In this document: positions 1-5,614 of the stretch, piece by piece | How the letters are laid out: every line of letters begins with the position of its first letter | Position numbering within the stretch: the stretch's first letter is position 1 | DNA from: JBDRNO01 sp043811005 | GTDB lineage: Bacteria; Bacteroidota; Bacteroidia; NORP154 | Assembly: GCA_043811005.1 (NCBI GenBank) | Contig: JBDRNO010000254.1 | Coordinates: 1 to 5,614 of the forward strand | Direction: 5' to 3' | DNA: 5,614 nucleotides | Made by a program: the position numbers and the translations under genes | The notes under the pieces: generated by a model | What the model saw: only the letters and a program-made list of their open reading frames with translations | Databases searched by the model: none | What the model was told of the DNA's origin: nothing

Positions 1-922
1 TATTTCCCCTTTTATGTCCCTGGTCGACGTACCTGTGAGCCTCGACGATTTGTTCCAGGGTATAAATCCGGTCGATAACCGTTTTGAGTTGCCCGTTTTT
101 GGCCAGATTTATCAGTAAATTCAAATTTTCAAGTGTTGCCACTGGTGTGCCGTCATCCACGGAAATGTATTTTCCATTTGGAGCCAGAATATTTCTAAGT
201 TGTAATTTCAGTTCCGAACTTTTTCTTTTCCCGACAGCATCCAGAATGAAATCAAAGTGTTCCTTAAGCTCAGAAATATTTTCCTTTTTGTAATCCACAA
301 CCTGGTCAGCGCCCAGTGATTTTACAAGAGCCACGTTTGATGTACCACACACTCCCGTTACTTTCGCACCGAAATATTTAGCTAACTGAACTGCTGAAGT
401 CCCGATAGAACCTGAAGCACCATAGATTAGGACCCTCTGCTGTTCTTGAATATTGCCTCTTTTTATAAAGTGTAATGCCAAAAGACCACCATAAGGAATG
501 GCCACAGCTTCTTCGAAACTCAGGTTTGCAGGTTTCTGAATCATAACACTGTCTTCAGTCAGACATTTGTATTCTGCATAGGTACCCAGCCTGATTTTGG
601 TCGGCGACTTGACTGTCCAGGCAATCACCTGGTCGCCGGGTTTAAATAAGGTAACATCCTTCCCGGCTGATTCAATTTCTCCGGACAGAACCATTCCCAG
701 TATCGGATTTCTTGGTTTTTTAAATCCCAACACCAATCCCATTAAAAGTCCTACAGGATTCCATATCGGGAGTTTAAATCCTCTGACTATGCAATCGCTT
801 GCTGTTACTGATGTAGTTCTGATTTTAATAAGAACTTCATCTTTTTTTGGTTCAGGTTTTTCAACTTCTCTGAGTTGAAGGACCTCAGGTGGTCCGTATT
901 TGCTACAAATTACTGCTTTCAT
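1..922 (-). CDS. Zinc-independent medium-chain dehydrogenase/reductase (quinone oxidoreductase-like, NAD(P)-dependent), C-terminus cut by window edge
   Basis: This is a cytoplasmic NAD(P)H-dependent oxidoreductase of the medium-chain (MDR) superfamily, of the type usually annotated as NAD(P)-dependent alcohol dehydrogenase or zinc-free quinone reductase. The frame is open for 307 codons from the ATG at 922 to the window edge. The N-terminal GroES-like half begins MKAVICSKYGPPEVLQL and carries GTYAEY at residues 113-118. The Rossmann half has the dinucleotide-binding GASGSIG at 168-174. The end, VEAHRYVDQGHKRGN, is the usual C-terminal stretch of the family, so only a few residues should be missing. 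No structural-zinc cysteine cluster is visible, which fits the zinc-free branch. In-frame ATGs at 940 and 937 would add MMNPTK; I prefer 922 because homologues typically start MKA. It is the last visible gene of the minus-strand operon, 27 bp after the DUF4386 stop (9 bp if 940 is used). The substrate is not evident from sequence. Confidence 0.9.
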   Translation of the reverse strand, partial: MKAVICSKYGPPEVLQLREVEKPEPKKDEVLIKIRTTSVTASDCIVRGFKLPIWNPVGLLMGLVLGFKKPRNPILGMVLSGEIESAGKDVTLFKPGDQVIAWTVKSPTKIRLGTYAEYKCLTEDSVMIQKPANLSFEEAVAIPYGGLLALHFIKRGNIQEQQRVLIYGASGSIGTSAVQLAKYFGAKVTGVCGTSNVALVKSLGADQVVDYKKENISELKEHFDFILDAVGKRKSSELKLQLRNILAPNGKYISVDDGTPVATLENLNLLINLAKNGQLKTVIDRIYTLEQIVEAHRYVDQGHKRGN

Positions 923-949
923 TTTGGTCGGATTCATCATTAATATTTT

Positions 950-1639
950 TTACTCTTTAGTCTCCATCCAGTTAGAAGTGTTAACACCCTTAACTATTAA
1001 CCAAACACCAATTATGATCTCAAAAAGAATGGCAGGGATGCCGGTAAATACCAATGATTTTATTGGGATAAGCAGAACGAGAATACTCTCGACAAATACC
1101 AAAAAGAAAGAAAAGATTCCAAAAGCTGCTAATAATCGTGGAATAAATCTGGCCTTGTAGAACAGGTAACAATAAAGTATTGAACCAAGACCTAAGAATG
1201 CAAACACGATATTCAGTGCAACAGCTTTTACTTCAAAAAGCAATTTGATAGTGCCCTCGGCAGACTCTGAATTCATGCCATTATTGATCAGGAATAAAAT
1301 TATAATACTGCAGATAACCGTGAGGCTTCCTATCAAAGCCTCACCAATCCTGCTAAACAGAGCAGTTAAGGCGACTGTCTTATTAACCATATTGAGCAGA
1401 TTATAGAGGGCCACTGAAAGAATTATCACACTCATAAACATAAGAAGGTCATATGTGGCACCAACTCTAAAAAGGAACTGGTTGGAGTCAATATTATTCA
1501 TCGTGGCAGCGGTATCACCTTCAACAATTAATTTATAGGGACCAAAGATCATTGAAAGTATGGATGTTCCAATAATAAGCAGATAAGTTATCCCTGCTGT
1601 CTTAGCGCTTTTCTGGATCAGGTCTTTTGTTTTCATCAT
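950..1639 (-). CDS. DUF4386 family six-helix integral membrane protein
   Basis: This 229-residue, very hydrophobic protein is recognisable as DUF4386, a family without an established biochemical function. About six transmembrane helices are visible, near residues 14-34, 58-83, 90-118, 135-162, 167-190 and 195-218. Family-type signatures include the AGITYLLII start of helix 1, the polar VEGDTAATMNNI loop (about 39-50) followed by FRVGATYDLLMF, and VNKTVALTALFSRIGEA between helices 2 and 3. The N-terminus is short and lysine-rich, with no cleavable signal peptide. Two adjacent ATGs (1639 and 1636) are possible starts and differ by one methionine. It lies 30 bp after the serine-hydrolase stop and just before the oxidoreductase start, so co-transcription is likely. 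I see no catalytic motif. An accessory or transport role in the envelope is only a guess. Confidence 0.88.
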   Translation of the reverse strand: MMKTKDLIQKSAKTAGITYLLIIGTSILSMIFGPYKLIVEGDTAATMNNIDSNQFLFRVGATYDLLMFMSVIILSVALYNLLNMVNKTVALTALFSRIGEALIGSLTVICSIIILFLINNGMNSESAEGTIKLLFEVKAVALNIVFAFLGLGSILYCYLFYKARFIPRLLAAFGIFSFFLVFVESILVLLIPIKSLVFTGIPAILFEIIIGVWLIVKGVNTSNWMETKE

Positions 1640-1669
1640 TTTAAATTTATATTGATTTTATAAGGATTT

Positions 1670-2863
1670 TTATTTAATAGCGGGTAAAACATATTTTTCA
1701 ACTATCTCAAAAAGAGATGATTTAGCTGAATAATTTCCTCCGGTAAAGACCACCACCATCTCAAGCTCAGGAAAAACTATGATTTCCTGGCCACCCCAGC
1801 CACTAGCCCGGAAGATATTTATTTTCTCCCCAGAATGGGAAAACTCATTTATCCACCATGAATAGCCGTAATCGCATTTCCCTGTATCTTCAAGAGGGAC
1901 TTTAATTCCGATATTATTGTTATAAGATTTGGAACTGTTTTCAATCCATTCCGAAGAAATAATTCTTGTATCATTCCATATTCCATCGTTTAAATAGGTA
2001 ACACCAAACTTGAGCATATCCCTTGGGGTTAGCATCAGGGATCTTGCAGCATCGAACATTCCATTTTCATATTGCGTCCATCTCGTGTTGTCAATGCCGA
2101 GGGGTTGAAACAAATACTTCATCGAAAATTCATCAATATTCATATTAGAGGCATTTTTCAGGATTTCAGCCAGAATAACCATTCCTCCCCCATTGTAAGT
2201 GAATAGTCGACCAGGCTCTTTCCACCAGGGTCTTTCCAGAACACATTTTACCGGATCATCACATTCGAAATACAGCCTGTCAATATCATTGGCTGCTGTG
2301 CCATGTGCTGCTCCCCACTCATTCCATGCCAATCCCGAGGTCATTGTAAGCAGATGTTCAATTGTAATATATTCCTTATTGTCTGTCTTAAGGTATTGAT
2401 GATCAGGCAAAAAATCAAATATTGATTGGTGGACATCAGTTATAAAGCCTTGATCAACAGCAATCCCAATACAAGCCGATGTAAAACTTTTGGTACAGGA
2501 CATATTAGAATGGGACATATCCCTGTTCCAGTTAACCAGGTCGCCTCTATAACCCCGTGCATCCCACTTGTATTTATGCCCCTGGAAGTATTCTTCCAGT
2601 ACAAGTTTGCCGTTTTTGTAAATAAGCATGGAATGTACCTCTTTGTATTTGCCACGGCAAATTCTGTTAATTGCTTTTACAATCAGGTTTGAATCCATAT
2701 TTACCTCCACCAGTGAGCCAACCTGGATTCCATCATTAATATTCTCCGGTGAGTGGTAGATCCATTGACTGGAGATATCTTTTGCACAACCGATAAATAA
2801 TAATGAGAAAACTAATAACAACAGGATTGATTTTTTCAATTCATATGATTTGTAGTTATTCAT
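1670..2863 (-). CDS. Serine hydrolase lipoprotein, beta-lactamase/penicillin-binding-protein fold (esterase or 6-aminohexanoate hydrolase-like)
   Basis: This is a predicted lipid-anchored serine hydrolase of the Beta-lactamase (PF00144) superfamily, 397 residues from the ATG at 2863. The N-terminus has lysines, the hydrophobic run SILLLLVFSLLF, then IGC with the acylated cysteine at residue 26, an ordinary signal-peptidase II layout. The catalytic SxxK motif is SCTK, with S122 and K125. The second motif is YNG at 223-225, in FTYNGGG. The usual KTG/HTG third motif is replaced by SGWGGQ (354-359), as seen in esterase and 6-aminohexanoate-dimer hydrolase (NylB/EstB) relatives. Hydrolysis of an ester or amide in the envelope is therefore more likely than beta-lactam resistance. 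A longer reading starts at a GTG at 2896 and overlaps the acyltransferase stop by 14 bp. It would push the cysteine to residue 37, so I prefer the ATG, which leaves a 19-bp gap. The upstream neighbour is an acyltransferase, suggesting an acylation/deacylation pair. The natural substrate is unknown. Confidence 0.9.
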   Translation of the reverse strand: MNNYKSYELKKSILLLLVFSLLFIGCAKDISSQWIYHSPENINDGIQVGSLVEVNMDSNLIVKAINRICRGKYKEVHSMLIYKNGKLVLEEYFQGHKYKWDARGYRGDLVNWNRDMSHSNMSCTKSFTSACIGIAVDQGFITDVHQSIFDFLPDHQYLKTDNKEYITIEHLLTMTSGLAWNEWGAAHGTAANDIDRLYFECDDPVKCVLERPWWKEPGRLFTYNGGGMVILAEILKNASNMNIDEFSMKYLFQPLGIDNTRWTQYENGMFDAARSLMLTPRDMLKFGVTYLNDGIWNDTRIISSEWIENSSKSYNNNIGIKVPLEDTGKCDYGYSWWINEFSHSGEKINIFRASGWGGQEIIVFPELEMVVVFTGGNYSAKSSLFEIVEKYVLPAIK

Positions 2864-2882
2864 TTTTCTGATTTTTTGTATA

Positions 2883-3944
2883 TTATTTAGTCTCACTTTT
2901 CTTTAATCCGAATAGTGGTCTTATGAAGCTTACTCTTTTGATTAAGAAATCATAAGTTACAAAACATCCTGCAATTGTTAGAATTAAAATTGAAATAAAT
3001 CTAGCCAATACCGGAATACTCATTGGCATAATCAGAAGGGAAGCAAGGTACAAAAAGATCATATGTATAATATAGACCGGGTATGCAGCCTGGCTTAAAT
3101 AGGTTAAAGTTCTACTTGGACGGTTAAGGTATTTGTATGCAAAACCAAACAGTGAAAATATCCAGAAGTTAGATTCAATAGCCTTGAGAATATTGGGTGC
3201 CTGCAGCTGGAATTCAAAGTAACGAAATACAAATAGTATGATAGCTACAGATAAATAAAGCCATCTCCATTTAAGTGCTGTCTGCCAGAAATCATCACCA
3301 CTGTAAACCATTAAGAATCCAAACAGAAATGCCAGCAACCCTAGCAAAAACCCATGCAGTGTCATTGAATATGTCTCATATGTTTCCGGATTTACCAGAA
3401 CTGCTTCCAGGACAAATGCTGCTACCACAAACAATAAACCTGCCGGGTTTCTGAAAATCCTCTCAAGCCACTTGTGAGTTATCCCGTTTTCATTTCTCTT
3501 TAAATAGTAGAAAAGAGGTAAAAGCAGTATCACGTAGATGAAAATATTGGCCAAAAACCATAAATGCGACTGGTTAAGTGAATAAGCTATTTCCTGGTTA
3601 TAGTAAAGCTGCCATATCAGAAGGTGTATGGGAACGATGAAGACAACTCCAAACAGGAATGGAATGAGAATTCTTTTGGTTCTTTCAACTACCAATTTTT
3701 TCCAGTTCCGTGTCCTCATCGCAAAGCAAACTCCCATTCCCGAGACAAAGAATAAAAGAGGTATTCTCCATATATTCAGAATAGACATCGGCACCCATAA
3801 GGATTCTATTGGTTTATCACTTTGTATAAATCCTATAAAAACTCCCCAGGGCTGGAACCCTATTCCAATGTGATAGATCAGTAAAAACCCTATTGCTATT
3901 ACCCTTAACCAATCTATATCGTATCTTCTGTTTGTAGTTGTCAT
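2883..3944 (-). CDS. Integral membrane acyltransferase, acyltransferase 3 family (PF01757-like)
   Basis: This 353-residue polytopic membrane protein belongs to the acyltransferase 3 family, whose members O-acylate sugars or other glycans at the inner membrane. The N-terminus RYDIDWLRVIAIGFLLIYH is typical, with the conserved family histidine at H25. It is followed by WRIPLLFFVSG (59-69), the second hallmark, with R60. About ten hydrophobic helices follow, ending with the AAYPVYIIHM motif characteristic of the last third of these proteins, and a short basic tail. Length is normal for the family. The acyl donor and acceptor cannot be read from sequence. OpgC-type glucan modification and surface-polysaccharide acetylation are both possible. 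It starts 20 bp after the ankyrin gene stop and ends 19 bp before the serine-hydrolase ATG, in the middle of the apparent operon. Its product and that of the next gene could act on opposite sides of the same ester bond, but that is inference. Confidence 0.9.
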   Translation of the reverse strand: MTTTNRRYDIDWLRVIAIGFLLIYHIGIGFQPWGVFIGFIQSDKPIESLWVPMSILNIWRIPLLFFVSGMGVCFAMRTRNWKKLVVERTKRILIPFLFGVVFIVPIHLLIWQLYYNQEIAYSLNQSHLWFLANIFIYVILLLPLFYYLKRNENGITHKWLERIFRNPAGLLFVVAAFVLEAVLVNPETYETYSMTLHGFLLGLLAFLFGFLMVYSGDDFWQTALKWRWLYLSVAIILFVFRYFEFQLQAPNILKAIESNFWIFSLFGFAYKYLNRPSRTLTYLSQAAYPVYIIHMIFLYLASLLIMPMSIPVLARFISILILTIAGCFVTYDFLIKRVSFIRPLFGLKKSETK

Positions 3945-3964
3945 ATTATAAAAGTTTTCCCGGG

Positions 3965-4564
3965 TTAACGCAACATATCAGCTATATTAGGCCGGGCTTC
4001 CTCCAGCTTATTATAATCAAGCTTAAACCCGAATGGTCCCAGGTCCCTGCTGACCTGATCGTATACTGCTTTGACATCGCTGAAGGGAACTGAAACGGAT
4101 TCGAGCGCAGTTGAACCAAAAATATTCCTTGTACTCTTGTCAGCACCCTTATCAAGCAAAGCCTTCACAAGCTCTGTGCGACCAAAAAAAGCAGCACAAT
4201 AGAGTGCTGTAGAGCCTTCGTTGTTTGTGATGTTAATATCAGCGCCTCCATCTATTAAGGCTAAGGCAACCTCTGTTTTTCCAAATACTACAGCGGTAAT
4301 AAGAGGAGTGGAACCTCCTGCAGGATCTTTGGAATTCAGGTCACTACCTGCACTGATATGCTGACGGATAGCCTTAAGATCACCGGTTACGGTAGCGGCA
4401 TGTATGTCTATTGCCGGAGGCTGAGGTTTTGTCTGCTCAGAAGATGACGATTTCTCACCGTTTGATTTACCCTGCCTGTCACCACAGGAGACTATTAGAA
4501 TAAGCGTACCGAAAAGGATTGCTGTAATACCTGTTTTAATTAAAAGAGTGATTTGTGTTTTCAT
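3965..4564 (-). CDS. Ankyrin-repeat lipoprotein
   Basis: This 199-residue protein is probably lipid-anchored and exported. Residues 1-26 form a signal peptide (MKTQITLLIK, then a hydrophobic stretch) ending in the lipobox IVSC, with C27 as the acylated residue. A low-complexity linker rich in Ser, Gln, Lys and Pro (28-50) follows. Three ankyrin repeats come next, at about 52-84, 85-117 and 118-150. Repeats two and three have the typical STPL/STAL helix start, and GADINITNNEG and GADKSTRNIFG loops. A degenerate fourth repeat begins STALESVSV at 150-158. The C-terminal tail of about 30 residues ends RPNIADMLR and matches no motif I know. Ankyrin repeats bind proteins, so a scaffold or inhibitor role in the envelope is plausible but unproven. 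It is the first gene of the minus-strand operon and faces the divergent regulator across a 272-bp spacer. The start at 4564 is supported by the signal peptide beginning immediately. Confidence 0.88.
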   Translation of the reverse strand: MKTQITLLIKTGITAILFGTLILIVSCGDRQGKSNGEKSSSSEQTKPQPPAIDIHAATVTGDLKAIRQHISAGSDLNSKDPAGGSTPLITAVVFGKTEVALALIDGGADINITNNEGSTALYCAAFFGRTELVKALLDKGADKSTRNIFGSTALESVSVPFSDVKAVYDQVSRDLGPFGFKLDYNKLEEARPNIADMLR

Positions 4565-4584
4565 AATTAACTTGTTTTAAATTT

Positions 4585-4617
4585 TACATTTATTTGATGA
4601 TGTAAAGGTCCGGCAAA
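4585..4617 (-). promoter_or_regulatory. Weak candidate Bacteroidota-type promoter for the minus-strand operon
   Basis: Read on the minus strand, TTTG (4617-4614) is followed after 21 bp by TAAATGTA (4592-4585). The Bacteroides-type consensus is TTTG, 19-21 bp, TAnnTTTG. Spacing fits, but the -7 element has two mismatches. Transcription would begin roughly 10-15 bp before the ankyrin ATG. The -33 box touches the left arm of the dyad at 4617-4631, so a protein bound there could affect RNA polymerase. This is a weak match in AT-rich DNA. Confidence 0.2.
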
Positions 4618-4631
4618 TCCTGATGCAGGAT
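4617..4631. promoter_or_regulatory. Perfect 6-bp dyad, candidate operator
   Basis: ATCCTG-ATG-CAGGAT is a perfect inverted repeat with a 3-bp centre, about 50 bp upstream of the ankyrin ATG. It is too short and lacks a U-run, so it does not look like a terminator. The right arm belongs to TGATGCAGGA, which recurs 62 bp further on. Its location between divergent genes, one of them a DNA-binding regulator, makes it a plausible operator. AraC-type proteins more often bind direct repeats, which leaves the identity of the binding protein open. Confidence 0.35.
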
Positions 4632-4692
4632 ATATCATCTATGCGCCTGACTTTATAAAGTTTGCTGATGTAGTTGTAATTATGATGCAGGA
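4621..4692. repeat. Direct repeat pair TGATGCAGGA in the divergent spacer
   Basis: The 10-mer TGATGCAGGA occurs exactly at 4621-4630 and 4683-4692, with starts 62 bp apart, about six helical turns. Similarity continues loosely downstream of both copies (CTATG then CGC). Related TGATGTA sequences lie at 4598 and 4666. Two same-facing sites on nearly the same helix face would suit an AraC-type regulator. Confidence 0.45.
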
Positions 4693-4714
4693 ATATAAAC
4701 TATGACGCATCTGC

Positions 4715-4748
4715 CCTGAAATGATATATGAGAAAGATTCCTGAAATG
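4715..4748. repeat. Direct repeat pair CCTGAAATG in the divergent spacer
   Basis: The 9-mer CCTGAAATG occurs exactly at 4715-4723 and 4740-4748, with starts 25 bp apart. The second copy ends just before the candidate -33 box of the regulator promoter at 4752. The CCTG core is shared, in the same or inverse orientation, with the dyad and the TGATGCAGGA repeats. Confidence 0.4.
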
Positions 4749-4751
4749 TTT

Positions 4752-4783
4752 TTTGTTTATCCGGAATGATGGTTGTATTTTTA
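4752..4783 (+). promoter_or_regulatory. Candidate Bacteroidota-type promoter for the regulator gene
   Basis: TTTG at 4752-4755 is followed after exactly 20 bp by TATTTTTA at 4776-4783. This matches the Bacteroides consensus (TTTG, 19-21 bp, TAnnTTTG) except for the final G. Transcription would start near 4790, leaving a leader of roughly 45 bp before the ATG at 4837. The CCTGAAATG repeats lie directly upstream, a position suited to autoregulation. Confidence 0.35.
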
Positions 4784-4836
4784 ATGAATATTAGCGTCTT
4801 TTACAATTAATTCCACCTAATTAATAGCTCTATAGG

Positions 4837-5614
4837 ATGACAGATTCTAACTCTCCTGGTGATGATTTCTTAAACAAGGTTACCGGGATAATTGAGGAGA
4901 ATATTTCAAATGAGCGCTTCGGAGTCTCTGAACTTGCCCGGGAAACTGGGATGAGCCGATCGAACCTGCTTCGAAAAATCAATAAAGAGACAAAATTATC
5001 AGTAAGCCAGTTTATCAGGCAGGTACGTCTTAAAAAGGCAATGGAAATTCTGCGGCAAAGCTCTTCAACCGTTTCTGAAGTATCATATAATGTTGGTTTT
5101 AGCAGCACATCTTATTTTGTTAAATGCTTCCATGATTATTATGGATACCCTCCCGGAGAAGTAGGGAAAAGAGATTCGGACGAAAGCAATTCCATTGTAA
5201 AGGGTCACTCAGGAAAAGGAAGATTGAGGGAAACACTTGGCACAATTGCTTTTATTATAATACTCGGCATTATCTTGCTGATTATATTCAAACCTTTTTC
5301 GAACCGGCAACAAAAGCTTGAAAAATCAATTGCCGTTTTACCTTTCAAAAACGACAGCAATGATTCTGCCAATGTCTATATTATTAATGGGTTAATGGAA
5401 GCCATTCTTGATAATCTTCAAAATATAAAAGACCTTAAAGTAATAAGCAGGACTTCAGCTGAAAAATACAGGAACACTTCCCTTAGAATTCCTGAGATTG
5501 CAAAGGAGCTGAATGTGAGTTATTTTGTTGAAGGAAGCGGCCAGAAGATAGGAGATCAGATATTGCTTCATATCCAATTGATAGAAGCATCGAGTGACAG
5601 GCATATCTGGTCGG
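4837..5614 (+). CDS. Membrane-tethered AraC-family regulator with TolB/FlgO-like extracytoplasmic domain, 3' end outside window
   Basis: The first 259 residues of a one-component transcriptional regulator are visible. Residues about 12-109 form an AraC-type DNA-binding domain with two helix-turn-helix units. The first is VSELARETGMSRSNLLRKI (30-48); the second contains VSEVSYNVGFSSTSYFVKCF (79-98), followed by the canonical YYGYPPGEV end (101-109). A basic linker (GKGRLRE, 126-132) precedes a single transmembrane helix at about 134-151. After it comes a TolB/FlgO-like domain: KSIAVLPFKNDS (163-174), NGLMEAILDNL (184-194), LKVISRTSAEKYR (200-212), AKELNVSYFVEGS (222-234), then LHIQLIEASSDRHIW (244-258). 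In the family this is often followed by tetratricopeptide repeats, which would lie beyond the edge. The topology places the HTH in the cytoplasm and the TolB-like part in the periplasm. An in-frame TAG at 4825 and the absence of an earlier ATG fix the start. No amino-terminal ligand-binding AraC domain is present. It probably regulates the divergent operon and itself. Confidence 0.9.
   Translation, partial: MTDSNSPGDDFLNKVTGIIEENISNERFGVSELARETGMSRSNLLRKINKETKLSVSQFIRQVRLKKAMEILRQSSSTVSEVSYNVGFSSTSYFVKCFHDYYGYPPGEVGKRDSDESNSIVKGHSGKGRLRETLGTIAFIIILGIILLIIFKPFSNRQQKLEKSIAVLPFKNDSNDSANVYIINGLMEAILDNLQNIKDLKVISRTSAEKYRNTSLRIPEIAKELNVSYFVEGSGQKIGDQILLHIQLIEASSDRHIWS

Larger units (their letters stand above)
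4565..4836. other. Divergent intergenic spacer with candidate regulatory elements
   Basis: These 272 bp separate the first codons of the ankyrin gene (minus) and the regulator gene (plus). No credible coding sequence or RNA gene was found. The part from 4617 to 4748 is crowded with short repeats: a perfect dyad, a repeated TGATGCAGGA and a repeated CCTGAAATG. CAGGAAT at 4688-4694 is also exactly inverted as ATTCCTG at 4737-4743. CCTG or CAGG tetramers occur at 4619, 4626, 4646, 4688, 4715 and 4740, more often than expected in AT-rich DNA. The position suggests that promoters for both flanking genes and the operators controlling them lie here. Confidence 0.7.

Noticed and set aside
84..1160. 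Plus-strand open frames at 84-293, 597-878 and 900-1160
   Set aside because: They lie antisense to the oxidoreductase and DUF4386 genes, have no recognisable motifs, and the minus-strand frames give clear family matches.
1640..1669. Possible terminator in the T-rich gap between serine hydrolase and DUF4386 genes
   Set aside because: A/T runs are present but I find no stem that would form a stable hairpin, so I treat the gap as intra-operonic.
2199..2692. Open frames at 2199-2399 (+), 2426-2692 (+) and 2440-2655 (-)
   Set aside because: They are shadows of the serine hydrolase gene, whose catalytic motifs are encoded in the other frame.
3628..3873. Plus-strand open frame inside the acyltransferase gene
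   Set aside because: It is antisense to the conserved N-terminal half of the acyltransferase and has no protein-like features of its own.
3959..3969. CCCGGG and GTTAAC palindromes between the ankyrin and acyltransferase genes
   Set aside because: Six-base palindromes are expected by chance and overlap the ankyrin stop codon; there is no larger dyad.
4630..4730. ATATATCAT (4630-4638) inverted as ATGATATAT (4721-4729)
   Set aside because: The match is made almost only of A and T in an AT-rich spacer, and the arms are over 80 bp apart, so chance is a sufficient explanation.
4830..5108. Minus-strand open frame covering the start of the regulator
   Set aside because: It is antisense to the AraC domain, whose conserved residues are on the plus strand.
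1..5614. CRISPR arrays, tRNA or rRNA genes, insertion sequences, toxin-antitoxin or phage-defence genes
   Set aside because: No regularly spaced repeats, cloverleaf-like segments, transposase motifs or known defence domains were found on either strand.

Overview
The window looks like an environmental member of the Bacteroidota, possibly the Marinilabiliales/Bacteroidales side, although the lineage is an inference. The DNA is AT-rich. Start codons sit behind A/T-rich leaders without clear Shine-Dalgarno sequences. Two proteins have lipoprotein signal peptides, and the regulator joins an AraC-type DNA-binding domain to a TolB-like sensor domain, an arrangement I associate with this phylum. No RNA genes, insertion sequences or CRISPR arrays were seen.

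Layout: five genes lie head to tail on the minus strand, read from right to left. They are an ankyrin-repeat lipoprotein (3965-4564), an integral-membrane acyltransferase (2883-3944), a serine-hydrolase lipoprotein of the beta-lactamase fold (1670-2863), a six-helix DUF4386 membrane protein (950-1639), and a zinc-free medium-chain dehydrogenase/reductase whose C-terminus is cut by the left window edge (1-922). Gaps are only about 20-30 bp and hold no terminator-like hairpin, so they probably form one transcript.

A 272-bp divergent spacer (4565-4836) separates this operon from a plus-strand gene starting at 4837 and running off the right edge. That gene encodes a membrane-tethered one-component regulator: a cytoplasmic AraC helix-turn-helix, one transmembrane helix, and then a TolB/FlgO-like domain predicted to lie in the periplasm. 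The spacer contains a perfect short dyad, two pairs of direct repeats and an over-abundance of CCTG/CAGG tetramers, which makes it a good candidate for the regulator's operator region.

Working model (inference): the regulator senses an envelope condition through its periplasmic part and controls the divergent operon. Four of the five operon products are predicted to be membrane or lipoprotein components. The acyltransferase could add, and the serine hydrolase remove, an acyl group or ester on an envelope molecule. The roles of the ankyrin lipoprotein, the DUF4386 protein and the cytoplasmic oxidoreductase in such a scheme are unknown.
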